Shown: piece by piece, positions 1-8,427 of the stretch | How the letters are laid out: each line of letters opens with the position of its first letter | Position numbering within the stretch: the first letter of the stretch is position 1 | DNA from: an uncultured Clostridia bacterium | GTDB taxonomy: Bacteria; Bacillota; Clostridia; UBA1381 | DNA: 64,000 nucleotides | Assembly (NCBI GenBank): GCA_947585795.1 | Contig: CANPXG010000004.1 | Location: forward strand, 1-64,000 | Direction of reading: 5' to 3' | The notes under the pieces: model-generated | What the model saw: the letters and a program-made list of their open reading frames with translations, nothing else | Database searches by the model: none | What the model was told of the DNA's origin: nothing | Position numbers and translations under genes: made by a program

Positions 1-16
1 ATACACAGAAAAATAA

Positions 17-72
17 CAAGAGTGTAAGTTGTATACCATGTGCTTACACTCCTGTATACCATGTTACTCTTG
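17..72. repeat. Nested inverted/direct repeat structure
   Basis: GAGTGTAAG (20-28) pairs with CTTACACTC (43-51); CAAGAGT (17-23) pairs with ACTCTTG (66-72); TGTATACCATGT occurs at 30-41 and 53-64. Confidence 0.6.
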
Positions 73-179
73 ACAAATTGCCGTCCCCTACAATTGTTGA
101 TGTTGGCACATCGAAGATGTGCGGAAGGATGTTCTTTTTAAAAAAAGAACCAAAAACCCTAAGAGGGGGGATTTCGATT

Positions 180-580
180 TCCCCCCTCTTAGGAATCACC
201 CCCTTGAAACGACCGGAGGGGACTTGCCCCCTCCGGACACCCCCGTGGGCGGGCGGGGGATATTTGCCCCTACAAACCGTTGCTGTCAGGGGGTCAGGGA
301 GGCGGGCTGAGGGCAGCCCGCCCTACGGGGGGAAAATTGCGCGGCGGCGGGGTGGGGTGAACAACACGTAAGTGTTGTAGGCGTGTTCGCTTGCGAACAA
401 ACGCCGTAACAAAGGCAGCCCGCCCTACGGGGGAAAATTGCGCGGCGGCGGGCGGGGATGAACAACACGCGGAGCGTGTTGTAGGCGTGTTGCGAAGCAG
501 CAAACGGCGTAGCAAAGGCAGCCCGCCCTACGGGGTGTGGGTGAGTGAAAATGCGGGCGGACAGGGCGTGCATACGGGGG
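180..580. repeat. GC-rich palindromic intergenic repeat island
   Basis: Repeated 'gtaggcgtgttcgcttgcgaacaaacgccgtaacaaaggcagcccgccctacggg'-type units with internal hairpins; related units recur at about 1.7, 22.9, 26.5, 40.9 and 47 kb. Confidence 0.7.
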
Positions 581-611
581 GATGGGGATGATGAGATGGG
601 AGGATTTGGAA

Positions 612-1397
612 ATGAGTGGTAAAGTGGTTGATTTGTTTATGTTTATGGGACAGTCAAATATGGCGGGGCGCGGGATATCAACTCCCTCTCACCCCGAAAC
701 GGCTCCGACCCTCGTGAAAGGCGCAGGGTACGAGTACCGCGCCGTTTCGTCGCCCGACAAGTTACACGTTGCCGGTGAGCCGTTTGGTAAAAACGAAAAC
801 AGAAGCGGCGGTATCGACGACGGCGATATGAAAACCGGCTCCTTGGTCACGTCTTTCATTAATACCTATTACAAGATTACGCGTGTGCCGATCGTGGGAA
901 TTTCCGCGTCAAAGGGCGGCAGCCGTATTTCCCAGTGGCAGCCCGACGGCTTATATTTGAGCGACGCTATAGCAAGGCTTAAAGCCGCGTCGGAATTTTT
1001 GTCGGCGAACGGATACGTCATACGCCATAAATTTATGGTGTGGTGCCAAGGGGAGTCGGACGGCGACATCGCAACGCCGAGCACAAAGTACCGCGCGGAT
1101 TTTGAAAATATGCTCGAAAAAATGCTCGAAAACGGAATCGAAAAATGTTTCCTGATAAAAATCGGTAATTATAACGGTCGTGAAAATTACGACTACGGCG
1201 ATATTAGGCGCGCGCAGGAGGAAACGGCGCGGGAAAATAAGGATGTCGTCATGGTTTCAACGATGTTCGGGCAGATGAAGGAACGCGGCTTGATGAAAGA
1301 TTCGTTCCATTATTTCCAGCAGGCTTACAACGAGGTCGGCGCGGACGCGGGAGAAAGAACTGCAAAGTATGTGGTGTCGTTGGACGAGGAGAAGTGA
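612..1397 (+). CDS. SGNH-type carbohydrate esterase / sialate O-acetylesterase-like protein
   Basis: N-terminal 'FMFMGQSNMAGRG' and 'VWCQGESDG' motifs typical of the SASA esterase family; start chosen at the internal ATG preceded by gggagg. Confidence 0.75.
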   Translation: MSGKVVDLFMFMGQSNMAGRGISTPSHPETAPTLVKGAGYEYRAVSSPDKLHVAGEPFGKNENRSGGIDDGDMKTGSLVTSFINTYYKITRVPIVGISASKGGSRISQWQPDGLYLSDAIARLKAASEFLSANGYVIRHKFMVWCQGESDGDIATPSTKYRADFENMLEKMLENGIEKCFLIKIGNYNGRENYDYGDIRRAQEETARENKDVVMVSTMFGQMKERGLMKDSFHYFQQAYNEVGADAGERTAKYVVSLDEEK

Positions 1398-1419
1398 AAA
1401 GCCTTGAAGGCGTGAGGTG
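1381..1419. repeat. 39-bp perfect direct repeat, copy A
   Basis: tggacgaggagaagtgaaaagccttgaaggcgtgaggtg, identical to 1877-1915. Confidence 0.9.
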
Positions 1420-1650
1420 GACCCTAAAGTTTAGACAAAATTTAATATTAAATTGCTTGCGAATGAGTTCGGTATTGTACCGGGCTCATTCCGTTTAATT
1501 TCATAGGTATTCGGTCGTTGTTGTAATAGTCGATATATTCCTTTAATTCCCCGATGAATTCGCCGGCGCTCTCAAATTCCTCGCCATAAAACATCTCTAC
1601 CTTCAATCTCCCGAAAAAGTTCTCCATACAGTTCCCGTTCCTTGACTTGC
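1418..1650 (-). pseudogene. IS3-family (IS150-like) transposase C-terminal relic with IS terminus
   Basis: Minus-strand translation 'ELKEYIDYYNNDRIPMKLNGMSPVQYRTHSQAI*'; IS3-type end 'tggaccctaaagtttagacaaaa' at 1418. Confidence 0.85.
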
Positions 1651-1876
1651 TTCTTCAGAGGCCTTTGATATTCAGCATGCCGGTACTGCTAACCCTGACC
1701 TGAGTGAAACAACGGCGCAGCACCCCCCTCGTGGACACCCCCCGTATAGCAGAGCGTTGACAACGGGGTGTCAGGGAGGCGGGCTGAGGGCAGCCCGCCC
1801 TACGGGGTGTGGGTGAGTGAAAAAGCGGGCGGAGGTAAAGGGCGTGCATACGGCGGGCTGAGGGAGTGCGGGGGGA

Positions 1877-1915
1877 TGGACGAGGAGAAGTGAAAAGCCT
1901 TGAAGGCGTGAGGTG
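1877..1915. repeat. 39-bp perfect direct repeat, copy B
   Basis: Identical to 1381-1419; followed by the other arm of the terminator hairpin (tttcaaggcttttttt). Confidence 0.9.
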
Positions 1916-1937
1916 CGCTGTTTCAAGGCTTTTTTTA

Positions 1938-3035
1938 TTATTCTATACCGTTCACTATCTCGTCAACGCTGCTTTTATCTGCTCCCTCGGCGTGTATTTC
2001 TATGCTCATGCCGCCCGATGACATCGACACGGTCATGTTCTCGCCGTCGCCGTCATAGGAGGGCGGCGTGTCTTCTTCGCCCGAATAGTACGCGTCGACC
2101 GTTATGCTCGCGCCGTCGCCGTTCACGAACGATGCGGAGGTTTCCGTGCGGTACTCGCATGAGTAGCCGTTAGGAGTCGGAATATACACGCTTTGCGCGG
2201 GCAGCATGTATGAGTGGGAAAGCTCGCCGCCGTCGCTTTGCGCGGACTGTGAGCCCGATAAATCGGCATTTTTGTTCTCTTGATCGTCCTCTTGCTTGTA
2301 CGCTGCCGACGAGCTGCCGCCTCCGCCGCCCGCGTGAGCGCCGCTGCTTTCAACGCCGTACTTATTGTTTTCGTAAATTTCCATATCCGCCGAGAAGCGG
2401 GCAGGATCCGCTTCGTCGGCTTCTATGGACTCGGGCACTGACGGCGGCTGCGCCTTTGGGATCGCCTCGTCGGCAATGATCTCGCTCGCGCCGAAAGTGT
2501 CCGCTGCTGCGGGGGGTGCTTCGTTTACTCCGTTTTCTTCAATTTTTCTACCTTTATCCTCAATTCCGTTCCTGTCTGAATTATAAGCGCCCGCCGCTTT
2601 CGGAGGATCTGCCGCGTCCGTCTTTTTCGGTGATACCGGCGCGGCTGCTTCATTTTTCGCATACGAATGTACACTTGTATCTGATACGCCTGTATCGGAT
2701 ACGTCTGTATCGGATACGCTTGTACCATGGGGAGGGGTTTTGGCAGAGGAGCTTACGGCGGGGACAGGCGTGCCTTGCGGCGGCGCTGTGTGCGTGGCGG
2801 TTTCCTCGACCGTTACCGCGTCGTCCGTGCCGTGCATATTCTGCCACACGGGCGCGGAAATAACAGCCGCCGATACTATCAAGAGCGCCGCAGCGGCGCT
2901 TGCCGCGTATTTCGCGTAGCCGTTAAGCAAAGGAGGACGGCGCTTATGCGCGTTTTTAATGACACTGTTTATAAATTCTTCACTTGCCTTTATGTCGTCA
3001 TTGGCTTCCTTGTAGTATTTTCTAAACAAAGTCAT
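1938..3035 (-). CDS. Putative membrane anti-sigma factor (partner of the adjacent ECF sigma factor)
   Basis: Single TM helix after a short cytoplasmic N-terminus (KYAASAAAALLIVSAAVI); start overlaps the stop of the sigma-factor ORF; long low-complexity extracellular region. Confidence 0.6.
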   Translation of the reverse strand: MTLFRKYYKEANDDIKASEEFINSVIKNAHKRRPPLLNGYAKYAASAAAALLIVSAAVISAPVWQNMHGTDDAVTVEETATHTAPPQGTPVPAVSSSAKTPPHGTSVSDTDVSDTGVSDTSVHSYAKNEAAAPVSPKKTDAADPPKAAGAYNSDRNGIEDKGRKIEENGVNEAPPAAADTFGASEIIADEAIPKAQPPSVPESIEADEADPARFSADMEIYENNKYGVESSGAHAGGGGGSSSAAYKQEDDQENKNADLSGSQSAQSDGGELSHSYMLPAQSVYIPTPNGYSCEYRTETSASFVNGDGASITVDAYYSGEEDTPPSYDGDGENMTVSMSSGGMSIEIHAEGADKSSVDEIVNGIE

Positions 3036-3531
3036 AACCTCCTTTCAGTTTTTGGCGCAGCATTTCCCGCGCGCGGAAGAGTTGGGATCTTACGGTGGAT
3101 TGCTTTAGTCCCAAAGCGTCGGATATTTCCTTCACGCTCATATCCTCGTAGTAAAACAGGTGTATCACGGCGCGGTATTTTGAAGGAAGGTCATGCACCG
3201 CAAAATACACCTCGCTTTTCTCGGGCGTGTCAAAAGCTATTTCCTCGGTAAGCGGTACCGTTTTACGGTTCCACGCGCCCATGAAAATACTTTTTGAGCA
3301 GTTTATCGTAACTCGTATGAGCCACGCTTTTATGTGCTCGTCCGATTTGAGGCTCGAGCGTTTTTGTATGAAACGAAGAAATACCTCCTGCGTCACGTCT
3401 TCCGCGTTCGGCACGCTGCGCGTCTGCGACAGGGCAAGACGGTACACCATGTCAAAGTACGCGCGTATGATCTCATCCGACGACGCGTCCGCCGTCGGTC
3501 GGTCTGCTGCCATAGATCCCCCTCCCTTCAT
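3022..3531 (-). CDS. RNA polymerase ECF-type sigma-70 factor
   Basis: 'FDMVYRLALSQTRSVPNAEDVTQEVFLRF' region 2 and 'YEDMSVKEISDALGLKQSTVRSQLFRARE' region 4. Confidence 0.9.
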   Translation of the reverse strand: MKGGGSMAADRPTADASSDEIIRAYFDMVYRLALSQTRSVPNAEDVTQEVFLRFIQKRSSLKSDEHIKAWLIRVTINCSKSIFMGAWNRKTVPLTEEIAFDTPEKSEVYFAVHDLPSKYRAVIHLFYYEDMSVKEISDALGLKQSTVRSQLFRAREMLRQKLKGGYDFV

Positions 3532-3585
3532 CTATAATACTTTTTAAACGGTCAAAAGGTTGCAAAAAGCTCGAAAAAATTTTAA

Positions 3586-3615
3586 AAAATCCCCTTAGAT
3601 TTCTCTAAGGGGATC
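3586..3615 (-). terminator. Intrinsic terminator downstream of rpsR
   Basis: Minus strand: GATCCCCTTAGA-gaaa-TCTAAGGGGATTTTTT. Confidence 0.8.
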
Positions 3616-3628
3616 TTATCCTGTCAAA

Positions 3629-3874
3629 TTATTCAGCAACGAACGGCAAGAGCGCTATAATTCTCGCGCGCTTAATAGCCGTTGTGAGCTGTCTTTGATG
3701 TTTTGCACAGTTGCCGCTGATACGTCTGGGCACTATCTTGCCTCTTTCTGTGACATATCTTCTGAGCTTCGCCGTGTCTTTGTAATCAATATGCTCGATC
3801 TTATCCACGCAGAACATGCAAACCTTTTTCTTAGGTCTTCTTGCTCTTTGCGGTCTGTCATTTCTTTCAGCCAT
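3629..3874 (-). CDS. rpsR: 30S ribosomal protein S18
   Basis: Characteristic S18 sequence '[11 protein letters not shown]...[49 protein letters not shown]'. Confidence 0.97.
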   Translation of the reverse strand: MAERNDRPQRARRPKKKVCMFCVDKIEHIDYKDTAKLRRYVTERGKIVPRRISGNCAKHQRQLTTAIKRARIIALLPFVAE

Positions 3875-3910
3875 TGTTTTTTCCTCCTATCAATTTCTAT
3901 CACCGCTTGA

Positions 3911-4417
3911 TCAGAACGGTAGATCGTCCTCGCTGCCATCCAAATCCGCGAAACCGTCCATGTCAAAATCGTCACCAAATTCCGGCTCGTCCTTCGGCGG
4001 CTGCTGAGCTTCAAATCCGCCCTGAGCGTTGTTATAGCCGCTTTGACCGCCGTATCCCTGATTTTGACGGTAGTCGCCTCCGCCCTGAGTGCCGGTTTCG
4101 GCTTTTGAACCGGTGAAATATGCCTCGTCCACGCTTACCTCCGTGGCGTACTGTCTTTTACCGTCCTGACCGTCCCAGCTTCTCGACTGGATGCTTCCGA
4201 CTACCGCGATCATACTTCCCTTGCGGAAATATCTCGCGATAAATTCGCCCGTCTGCCGCCATGCGACACAGTTGATAAAGTCAGCCTGCTGCTGACCATC
4301 TCTCCCGGCAAAGCGTCTGTTCACCGCGATTGAAAATCTTGCAAGTGAAACACCGTTTGGTGTTTGACGCATTTCGACGTCACGGGTAAGACGTCCCATT
4401 AAAATAACCTTGTTCAT
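3911..4417 (-). CDS. ssb: Single-stranded DNA-binding protein
   Basis: 'MNKVILMGRLTRDVEMRQTPNGVSLARFSIAVNRRF' OB fold and acidic C-terminal 'DDLPF'; rpsF-ssb-rpsR synteny. Confidence 0.97.
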   Translation of the reverse strand: MNKVILMGRLTRDVEMRQTPNGVSLARFSIAVNRRFAGRDGQQQADFINCVAWRQTGEFIARYFRKGSMIAVVGSIQSRSWDGQDGKRQYATEVSVDEAYFTGSKAETGTQGGGDYRQNQGYGGQSGYNNAQGGFEAQQPPKDEPEFGDDFDMDGFADLDGSEDDLPF

Positions 4418-4438
4418 ACTTGCACCGCTTTCTTAAGA

Positions 4439-4741
4439 CTATTCTTCGTCTTTTCTGATAACGATAGTTCTCAGTATTCCTTCCGTGATCTTGTACTGTC
4501 TTTCGAGTTCCTTCGGGAACGCGCTGTCAGCCTTAAAGTTTACAAGATAGTAGAAACCTTCGGTTCTATCATTAATCTCGTAGGCAAGTCTTCTCTTACC
4601 CCACTCGTCGACCGATTCAAGTTCACCGTTCTTTTCGATAAGCGATACAAACTTATCCTTAAGCGCGGTCACGCTCTCCTCGTCAAGCGCAGCGTCAATG
4701 ATAAAAATTGTTTCATAGCTGTTTAAGATTTTTTCAGCCAT
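4439..4741 (-). CDS. rpsF: 30S ribosomal protein S6
   Basis: 'NSYETIFIIDAALDEESVTALKDKF...ALEYEINDRTEGFYYLVNF'-like S6 pattern; start MAEK after aaggaggtgcgaaaa. Confidence 0.93.
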   Translation of the reverse strand: MAEKILNSYETIFIIDAALDEESVTALKDKFVSLIEKNGELESVDEWGKRRLAYEINDRTEGFYYLVNFKADSAFPKELERQYKITEGILRTIVIRKDEE

Positions 4742-4818
4742 TTTTCGCACCTCCTTATGGACTTTAGTCCTGCGAAAGATTTCGCAGGCAAGGATCGTCT
4801 GTCTTCACAGACTTAGGT

Positions 4819-4847
4819 ATTATACTTCAAAATTTTGAAAAAGTCAA
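4819..4847 (-). promoter_or_regulatory. Promoter of the rpsF-ssb-rpsR operon
   Basis: Minus strand TTGACT-17 bp-TATAAT, ~80-nt leader with two short hairpins before rpsF. Confidence 0.75.
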
Positions 4848-4852
4848 GACCT

Positions 4853-5233
4853 TTAAGGCAAATTTTTTTCGGGGCGCGGAAACCTTGCCAGCATTACCTC
4901 GTAGTAGTCGCATATGCGCTTTAAGCCCTCCTCGCTGAGCTTCGCAAGGTCGAAGTTCAAATTGTCGGGGATATTGATTCTGTAGCGGTTGTCGTTCATG
5001 CCGTAGAGATAGTCCATCGGTACGTTGAAGAGCGCCGCGATGATCTTTATCGCGTCCACGTCGGGGAAGCGTATGCCGCTTTCCCAGTTCGCGACGCTCG
5101 AACGCGACACGCGCGCCTTGTCCGCAAGCTCCGTCTGCGTCATGTTCTGTTCGATACGCAACTGTCTTAGTCTTTGCCCAAACTCCCTATTGTTGTCCGT
5201 TGTCTTAGTCTTTGACATCATCGTTATCTCCAA
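4853..5233 (-). CDS. XRE-family helix-turn-helix regulator
   Basis: 'FGQRLRQLRIEQNMTQTELADKARVSRSSVANWESGIRFPDVDAIKIIAALFNVPMDYL'; likely start is an internal Met near 5218-5221; overlaps the ftsH 3' end. Confidence 0.9.
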   Translation of the reverse strand: MEITMMSKTKTTDNNREFGQRLRQLRIEQNMTQTELADKARVSRSSVANWESGIRFPDVDAIKIIAALFNVPMDYLYGMNDNRYRINIPDNLNFDLAKLSEEGLKRICDYYEVMLARFPRPEKNLP

Positions 5234-7181
5234 ATTCCGCGCCGCGGCGTTTATCCTTCACGCTCTTGTAAATCTCCATAAACGTGTCGCCGGTAACGGT
5301 TTCCTTGTCTATGAGGTAACGCGCGATCTCGTCGAGAGCGTCGCGGTTTTCCACAAGTATACGCATCGCCTTGTCGTGACATTCCTTCAGTACGCGTATG
5401 ATCTCGTTGTCAACAGCCGTCTTTGTTTCCTCGGAGCAGTTGGAAACGCTTCTGCCGTCGAGGTACTTGTTCTGCACGCTCTCAAGTCCCGCCATGCCGA
5501 ATTTGTCCGACATGCCGTACTGCGTTATCATGTTGCGCGCAAGAAGCGTCGCGCGCTCTATGTCGTTCGCCGCGCCCGTGGTCTTGGTGTTGAACACAAG
5601 CTCCTCCGCCGCGCGTCCCGCAAGGAATACGGTTATTTGGTCAAGTATCTCGTCACGGGACATGAGGTAGTGCTCCTCCTCCTCGGGCATCTGCATAGTG
5701 TAGCCCAAAGAGCCCATCGTTCTCGGTACTATCGTTATTTTGTGCACGGGCTGTGTGTGTTTCTGTACCGCAGTGGCGAGGGCGTGTCCGACCTCGTGGA
5801 ACGCGACGATCTCCTTTTCCTTGTCTGACAGGATCCTGTCCTTTTTCTCCTTACCGGCTATGATTACCTCGACAGCCTCCATAAGGTCCTCCTGCGATAC
5901 GGTCCTTCTGCCCATGCGTACGGCTCTTAACGCCGCCTCGTTTACCATGTTCGCAAGGTCCGCGCCCGCCGCGCCGCTTGTGGCGAGAGCCATTTCGCGG
6001 AGGTCTATGTCCGGTTCCGTTTTTACGTTCTTTATATGGACCTTAAGTATGTCCTCCCTGCCCTTTAAGTCGGGCTTTTCGACGATGATGCGCCTGTCGA
6101 AGCGTCCCGGACGTAAGAGTGCCTTGTCAAGTACCTCGGGGCGGTTCGTCGCGGCGATTATTACAAGTCCGCGTGAGGAGTCGAAGCCGTCCATTTCGTT
6201 CAGGAGTTGGTTTAAGGTCTGTTCGCGCTCGTCGTTTGAGCTTATTTGATTATCTCGCGACTTTCCTATCGCGTCAATTTCGTCTATGAAGATTATACAC
6301 GGCGCTTTCGCCGATGCTTGTTTGAACAGGTCGCGTACTCTCGACGCGCCCACGCCGACAAACATTTCCACAAATTCAGAGCCGGAAAGCGAGAAGAACG
6401 GTACCTTCGCCTCGCCCGCGACGGCTTTCGCGAGAAGCGTTTTACCCGTTCCCGGCGGTCCGACGAGCAGCGCGCCGCGCGGCTGCTTCGCGCCTATTGC
6501 CTTGTACTTGGACGGGTTGTGAAGGTAGTCCACGATTTCGTCAAGACTTTCCTTCGCCTCCTCCTGTCCCGCCACGTCCTTAAACGTGACGCCGGTGGAG
6601 TTTTCCACGCTGTACATTTTCGCGTGGGACTGACCTATGCCCATTATTCCGCCGCCTCCGCCCATGCGCTTCGACATGGAGCGCGTCAGGAGGAAGAAGA
6701 GCAGGTAGATAATTCCAAGCGGAAGTATCCACGTCAGGAAAAAGTCGAGTATGGGGCTGTTGTTCTGTATCGGCGTGGAGTACTTAACTCCCTTTTCGTC
6801 GAGCTGCGCAAGCAAACGCTCGTCGTATATATAACCCGTATAATATACGCGGCGGCTGTTTTGCTTCACTTTGTCGAGCGCCGCGTCCACGTCAAGTCCC
6901 AAAGAGCGCATAAACGAGTCTGTGCGCGGCTCTATTTCGGGTTCGGCACCGTTTTCCTCTATTTTTTCGTAAATGACAAATCTGTCTTGGGTGATGACCA
7001 CCTCGTCTACCTTGTCCGCGTCCAGCATGGCAAGGAAATCACTGTAGGAGATCTCCTGCTTTTTCGGTGACTGCAGCGATAACATCATTACGTTAAGTAT
7101 GACGGTCGCGATAATGGATATGGCAAGGAATATTAGTAAAGGACTTTTAAAGGGCGAACGATTTTTTTTATCGTTGTTCAT
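5205..7181 (-). CDS. ftsH: ATP-dependent zinc metalloprotease FtsH
   Basis: Walker A '[18 protein letters not shown]', SRH region and zinc motif 'HEVGHA', two N-terminal TM segments. Confidence 0.97.
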   Translation of the reverse strand: MNNDKKNRSPFKSPLLIFLAISIIATVILNVMMLSLQSPKKQEISYSDFLAMLDADKVDEVVITQDRFVIYEKIEENGAEPEIEPRTDSFMRSLGLDVDAALDKVKQNSRRVYYTGYIYDERLLAQLDEKGVKYSTPIQNNSPILDFFLTWILPLGIIYLLFFLLTRSMSKRMGGGGGIMGIGQSHAKMYSVENSTGVTFKDVAGQEEAKESLDEIVDYLHNPSKYKAIGAKQPRGALLVGPPGTGKTLLAKAVAGEAKVPFFSLSGSEFVEMFVGVGASRVRDLFKQASAKAPCIIFIDEIDAIGKSRDNQISSNDEREQTLNQLLNEMDGFDSSRGLVIIAATNRPEVLDKALLRPGRFDRRIIVEKPDLKGREDILKVHIKNVKTEPDIDLREMALATSGAAGADLANMVNEAALRAVRMGRRTVSQEDLMEAVEVIIAGKEKKDRILSDKEKEIVAFHEVGHALATAVQKHTQPVHKITIVPRTMGSLGYTMQMPEEEEHYLMSRDEILDQITVFLAGRAAEELVFNTKTTGAANDIERATLLARNMITQYGMSDKFGMAGLESVQNKYLDGRSVSNCSEETKTAVDNEIIRVLKECHDKAMRILVENRDALDEIARYLIDKETVTGDTFMEIYKSVKDKRRGAEFGDNDDVKD

Positions 7182-7274
7182 TCAATTGTATCCTCCTTAA
7201 TTCTCAATGCTTAACTGCTCTACATTTTATCACTTTATTTCAAGTATTTCAATATTTTTATTGATTTTTATAAA

Positions 7275-7298
7275 TTTTTTCATAATTTGGACACAATT
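7275..7298. repeat. 24-bp perfect direct repeat, left copy
   Basis: TTTTTTCATAATTTGGACACAATT, identical to 8303-8326. Confidence 0.9.
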
Positions 7299-7343
7299 GT
7301 TTGAATTATGCGGTCAAGCTCGATAGCTTAAGCAATTATAAAT

Positions 7344-7372
7344 TTGACAAAATATTTGTTTTGAGATATAAT
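7344..7372 (+). promoter_or_regulatory. Sigma-A-type promoter
   Basis: TTGACA-17 bp-TATAAT upstream of the 7413 CDS. Confidence 0.85.
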
Positions 7373-7412
7373 TACGATAGAATTATAAAGATGATTTCTC
7401 GGTGGGGGCATT

Positions 7413-8000
7413 ATGATTGTATATCACGGTACGGATAACCTAAGTGCAGAATCAATTTTGGCTAACGGAATTAAACTAAAGTATGGAGATAAGTCCGTTG
7501 ATAACGGACAGGGGTTCTATACAACTCCCAATCTTCAATTTGCCGCAGAGCGCGCGAAAGAAACCGCCTATAGAAAATCCATGCTTACCGAGCAGGCTTT
7601 GTATCCGGTCGTAATAGCGATAGATTTGCAAATACCCGTTAATGACAGTGATATAACAATAAAATCATTTGACGAGGGTCGTACATACGAATGGAAAGAG
7701 TTTATCTTTTACAACAGAATCGGAATACGTGCCTTGCAAAAATGGAAGATAAAGAGCAATAACCATAACTTGGACGCAAAGTATGATATTGTGATCAATG
7801 AAACAGCCGATACCGGTGTAAACAGGGCTGTTGCGAACTATAGATATAAAAAGAACGTGAACGTACATGACTTACGGGAAATCATAAACACGATCGACAA
7901 ATCGTCACGACCTTATTGGGATAAGCAAATTTCTTTACACACGAAAAAGGCTTGTTCTTGTATAAAGTCAATGAAAATAATATCTCTCAAGGACGAATAA
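7413..8000 (+). CDS. DUF3990-like, putative ADP-ribosyltransferase-fold protein
   Basis: 'VYHGTDNLSAESILANGIKL...DNGQGFYTTPNLQFAAERAKE' resembles the H and Y motif blocks of ART-clan DUF3990 proteins. Confidence 0.6.
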   Translation: MIVYHGTDNLSAESILANGIKLKYGDKSVDNGQGFYTTPNLQFAAERAKETAYRKSMLTEQALYPVVIAIDLQIPVNDSDITIKSFDEGRTYEWKEFIFYNRIGIRALQKWKIKSNNHNLDAKYDIVINETADTGVNRAVANYRYKKNVNVHDLREIINTIDKSSRPYWDKQISLHTKKACSCIKSMKIISLKDE

Positions 8001-8024
8001 CAGAGTGAAGGAGTGAGTATAATA

Positions 8025-8276
8025 ATGGTAACTATAAATAACACGGCAATGGATATTGGAGTTATGGATGATCTGTATAACCAAACAGCGGACGGTGTTG
8101 AAATTATTTTAAAGAACAGATATAAAATGACCGCAGCCAATGCAAAAAAGGCTGTGTCAACTTCACCGTTAAAAAATATATTTGAGAAACACGGCGACAT
8201 AGCTGCCCACACCTCTTGTGAATCATTGGCAAGGGATGTATACGAATATTGGAAACGAAATAATCGTAATGATTAA
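8025..8276 (+). CDS. Small hypothetical protein, putative partner of the upstream gene
   Basis: 83-aa ORF 24 bp downstream of the DUF3990-like gene, RBS aaggag, same strand, followed by a terminator. Confidence 0.55.
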   Translation: MVTINNTAMDIGVMDDLYNQTADGVEIILKNRYKMTAANAKKAVSTSPLKNIFEKHGDIAAHTSCESLARDVYEYWKRNNRND

Positions 8277-8279
8277 AAT

Positions 8280-8309
8280 AAGCCGTTCCGTATGGACGGC
8301 TTTTTTTTC
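8280..8309 (+). terminator. Intrinsic terminator
   Basis: AAGCCGTtccgtatggACGGCTTTTTTTT. Confidence 0.8.
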
Positions 8310-8326
8310 ATAATTTGGACACAATT
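8303..8326. repeat. 24-bp perfect direct repeat, right copy
   Basis: Identical to 7275-7298. Confidence 0.9.
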
Positions 8327-8352
8327 ATATTTGAGTGGTGGGATACTGATTA

Positions 8353-8381
8353 TTGACTTATGAGAAAAAAAGTGATATAAT
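8353..8381 (+). promoter_or_regulatory. Promoter of the SLH protein gene
   Basis: TTGACT-17 bp-TATAAT; it overlaps the nominal ORF start, so the start is set at 8428. Confidence 0.75.
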
Positions 8382-8427
8382 ATATAATGTATTGCTATGT
8401 TTTCAGAAAAGGAAAGGTGATAGATTT

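Noticed and set aside
78-573. Short ORFs within GC-rich repeat islands (also at 40.8-41.2, 46.8-47.9 and 22.8-23.1 kb)
   Set aside because: They are translations of palindromic intergenic repeats (Arg/Pro/Gly-rich, same peptides in several frames); no coding evidence.
4741-4847. rpsF leader as a known S6:S18 autoregulatory RNA
   Set aside because: Two short hairpins are visible but I could not confirm the conserved binding core by eye; kept only as a promoter feature.
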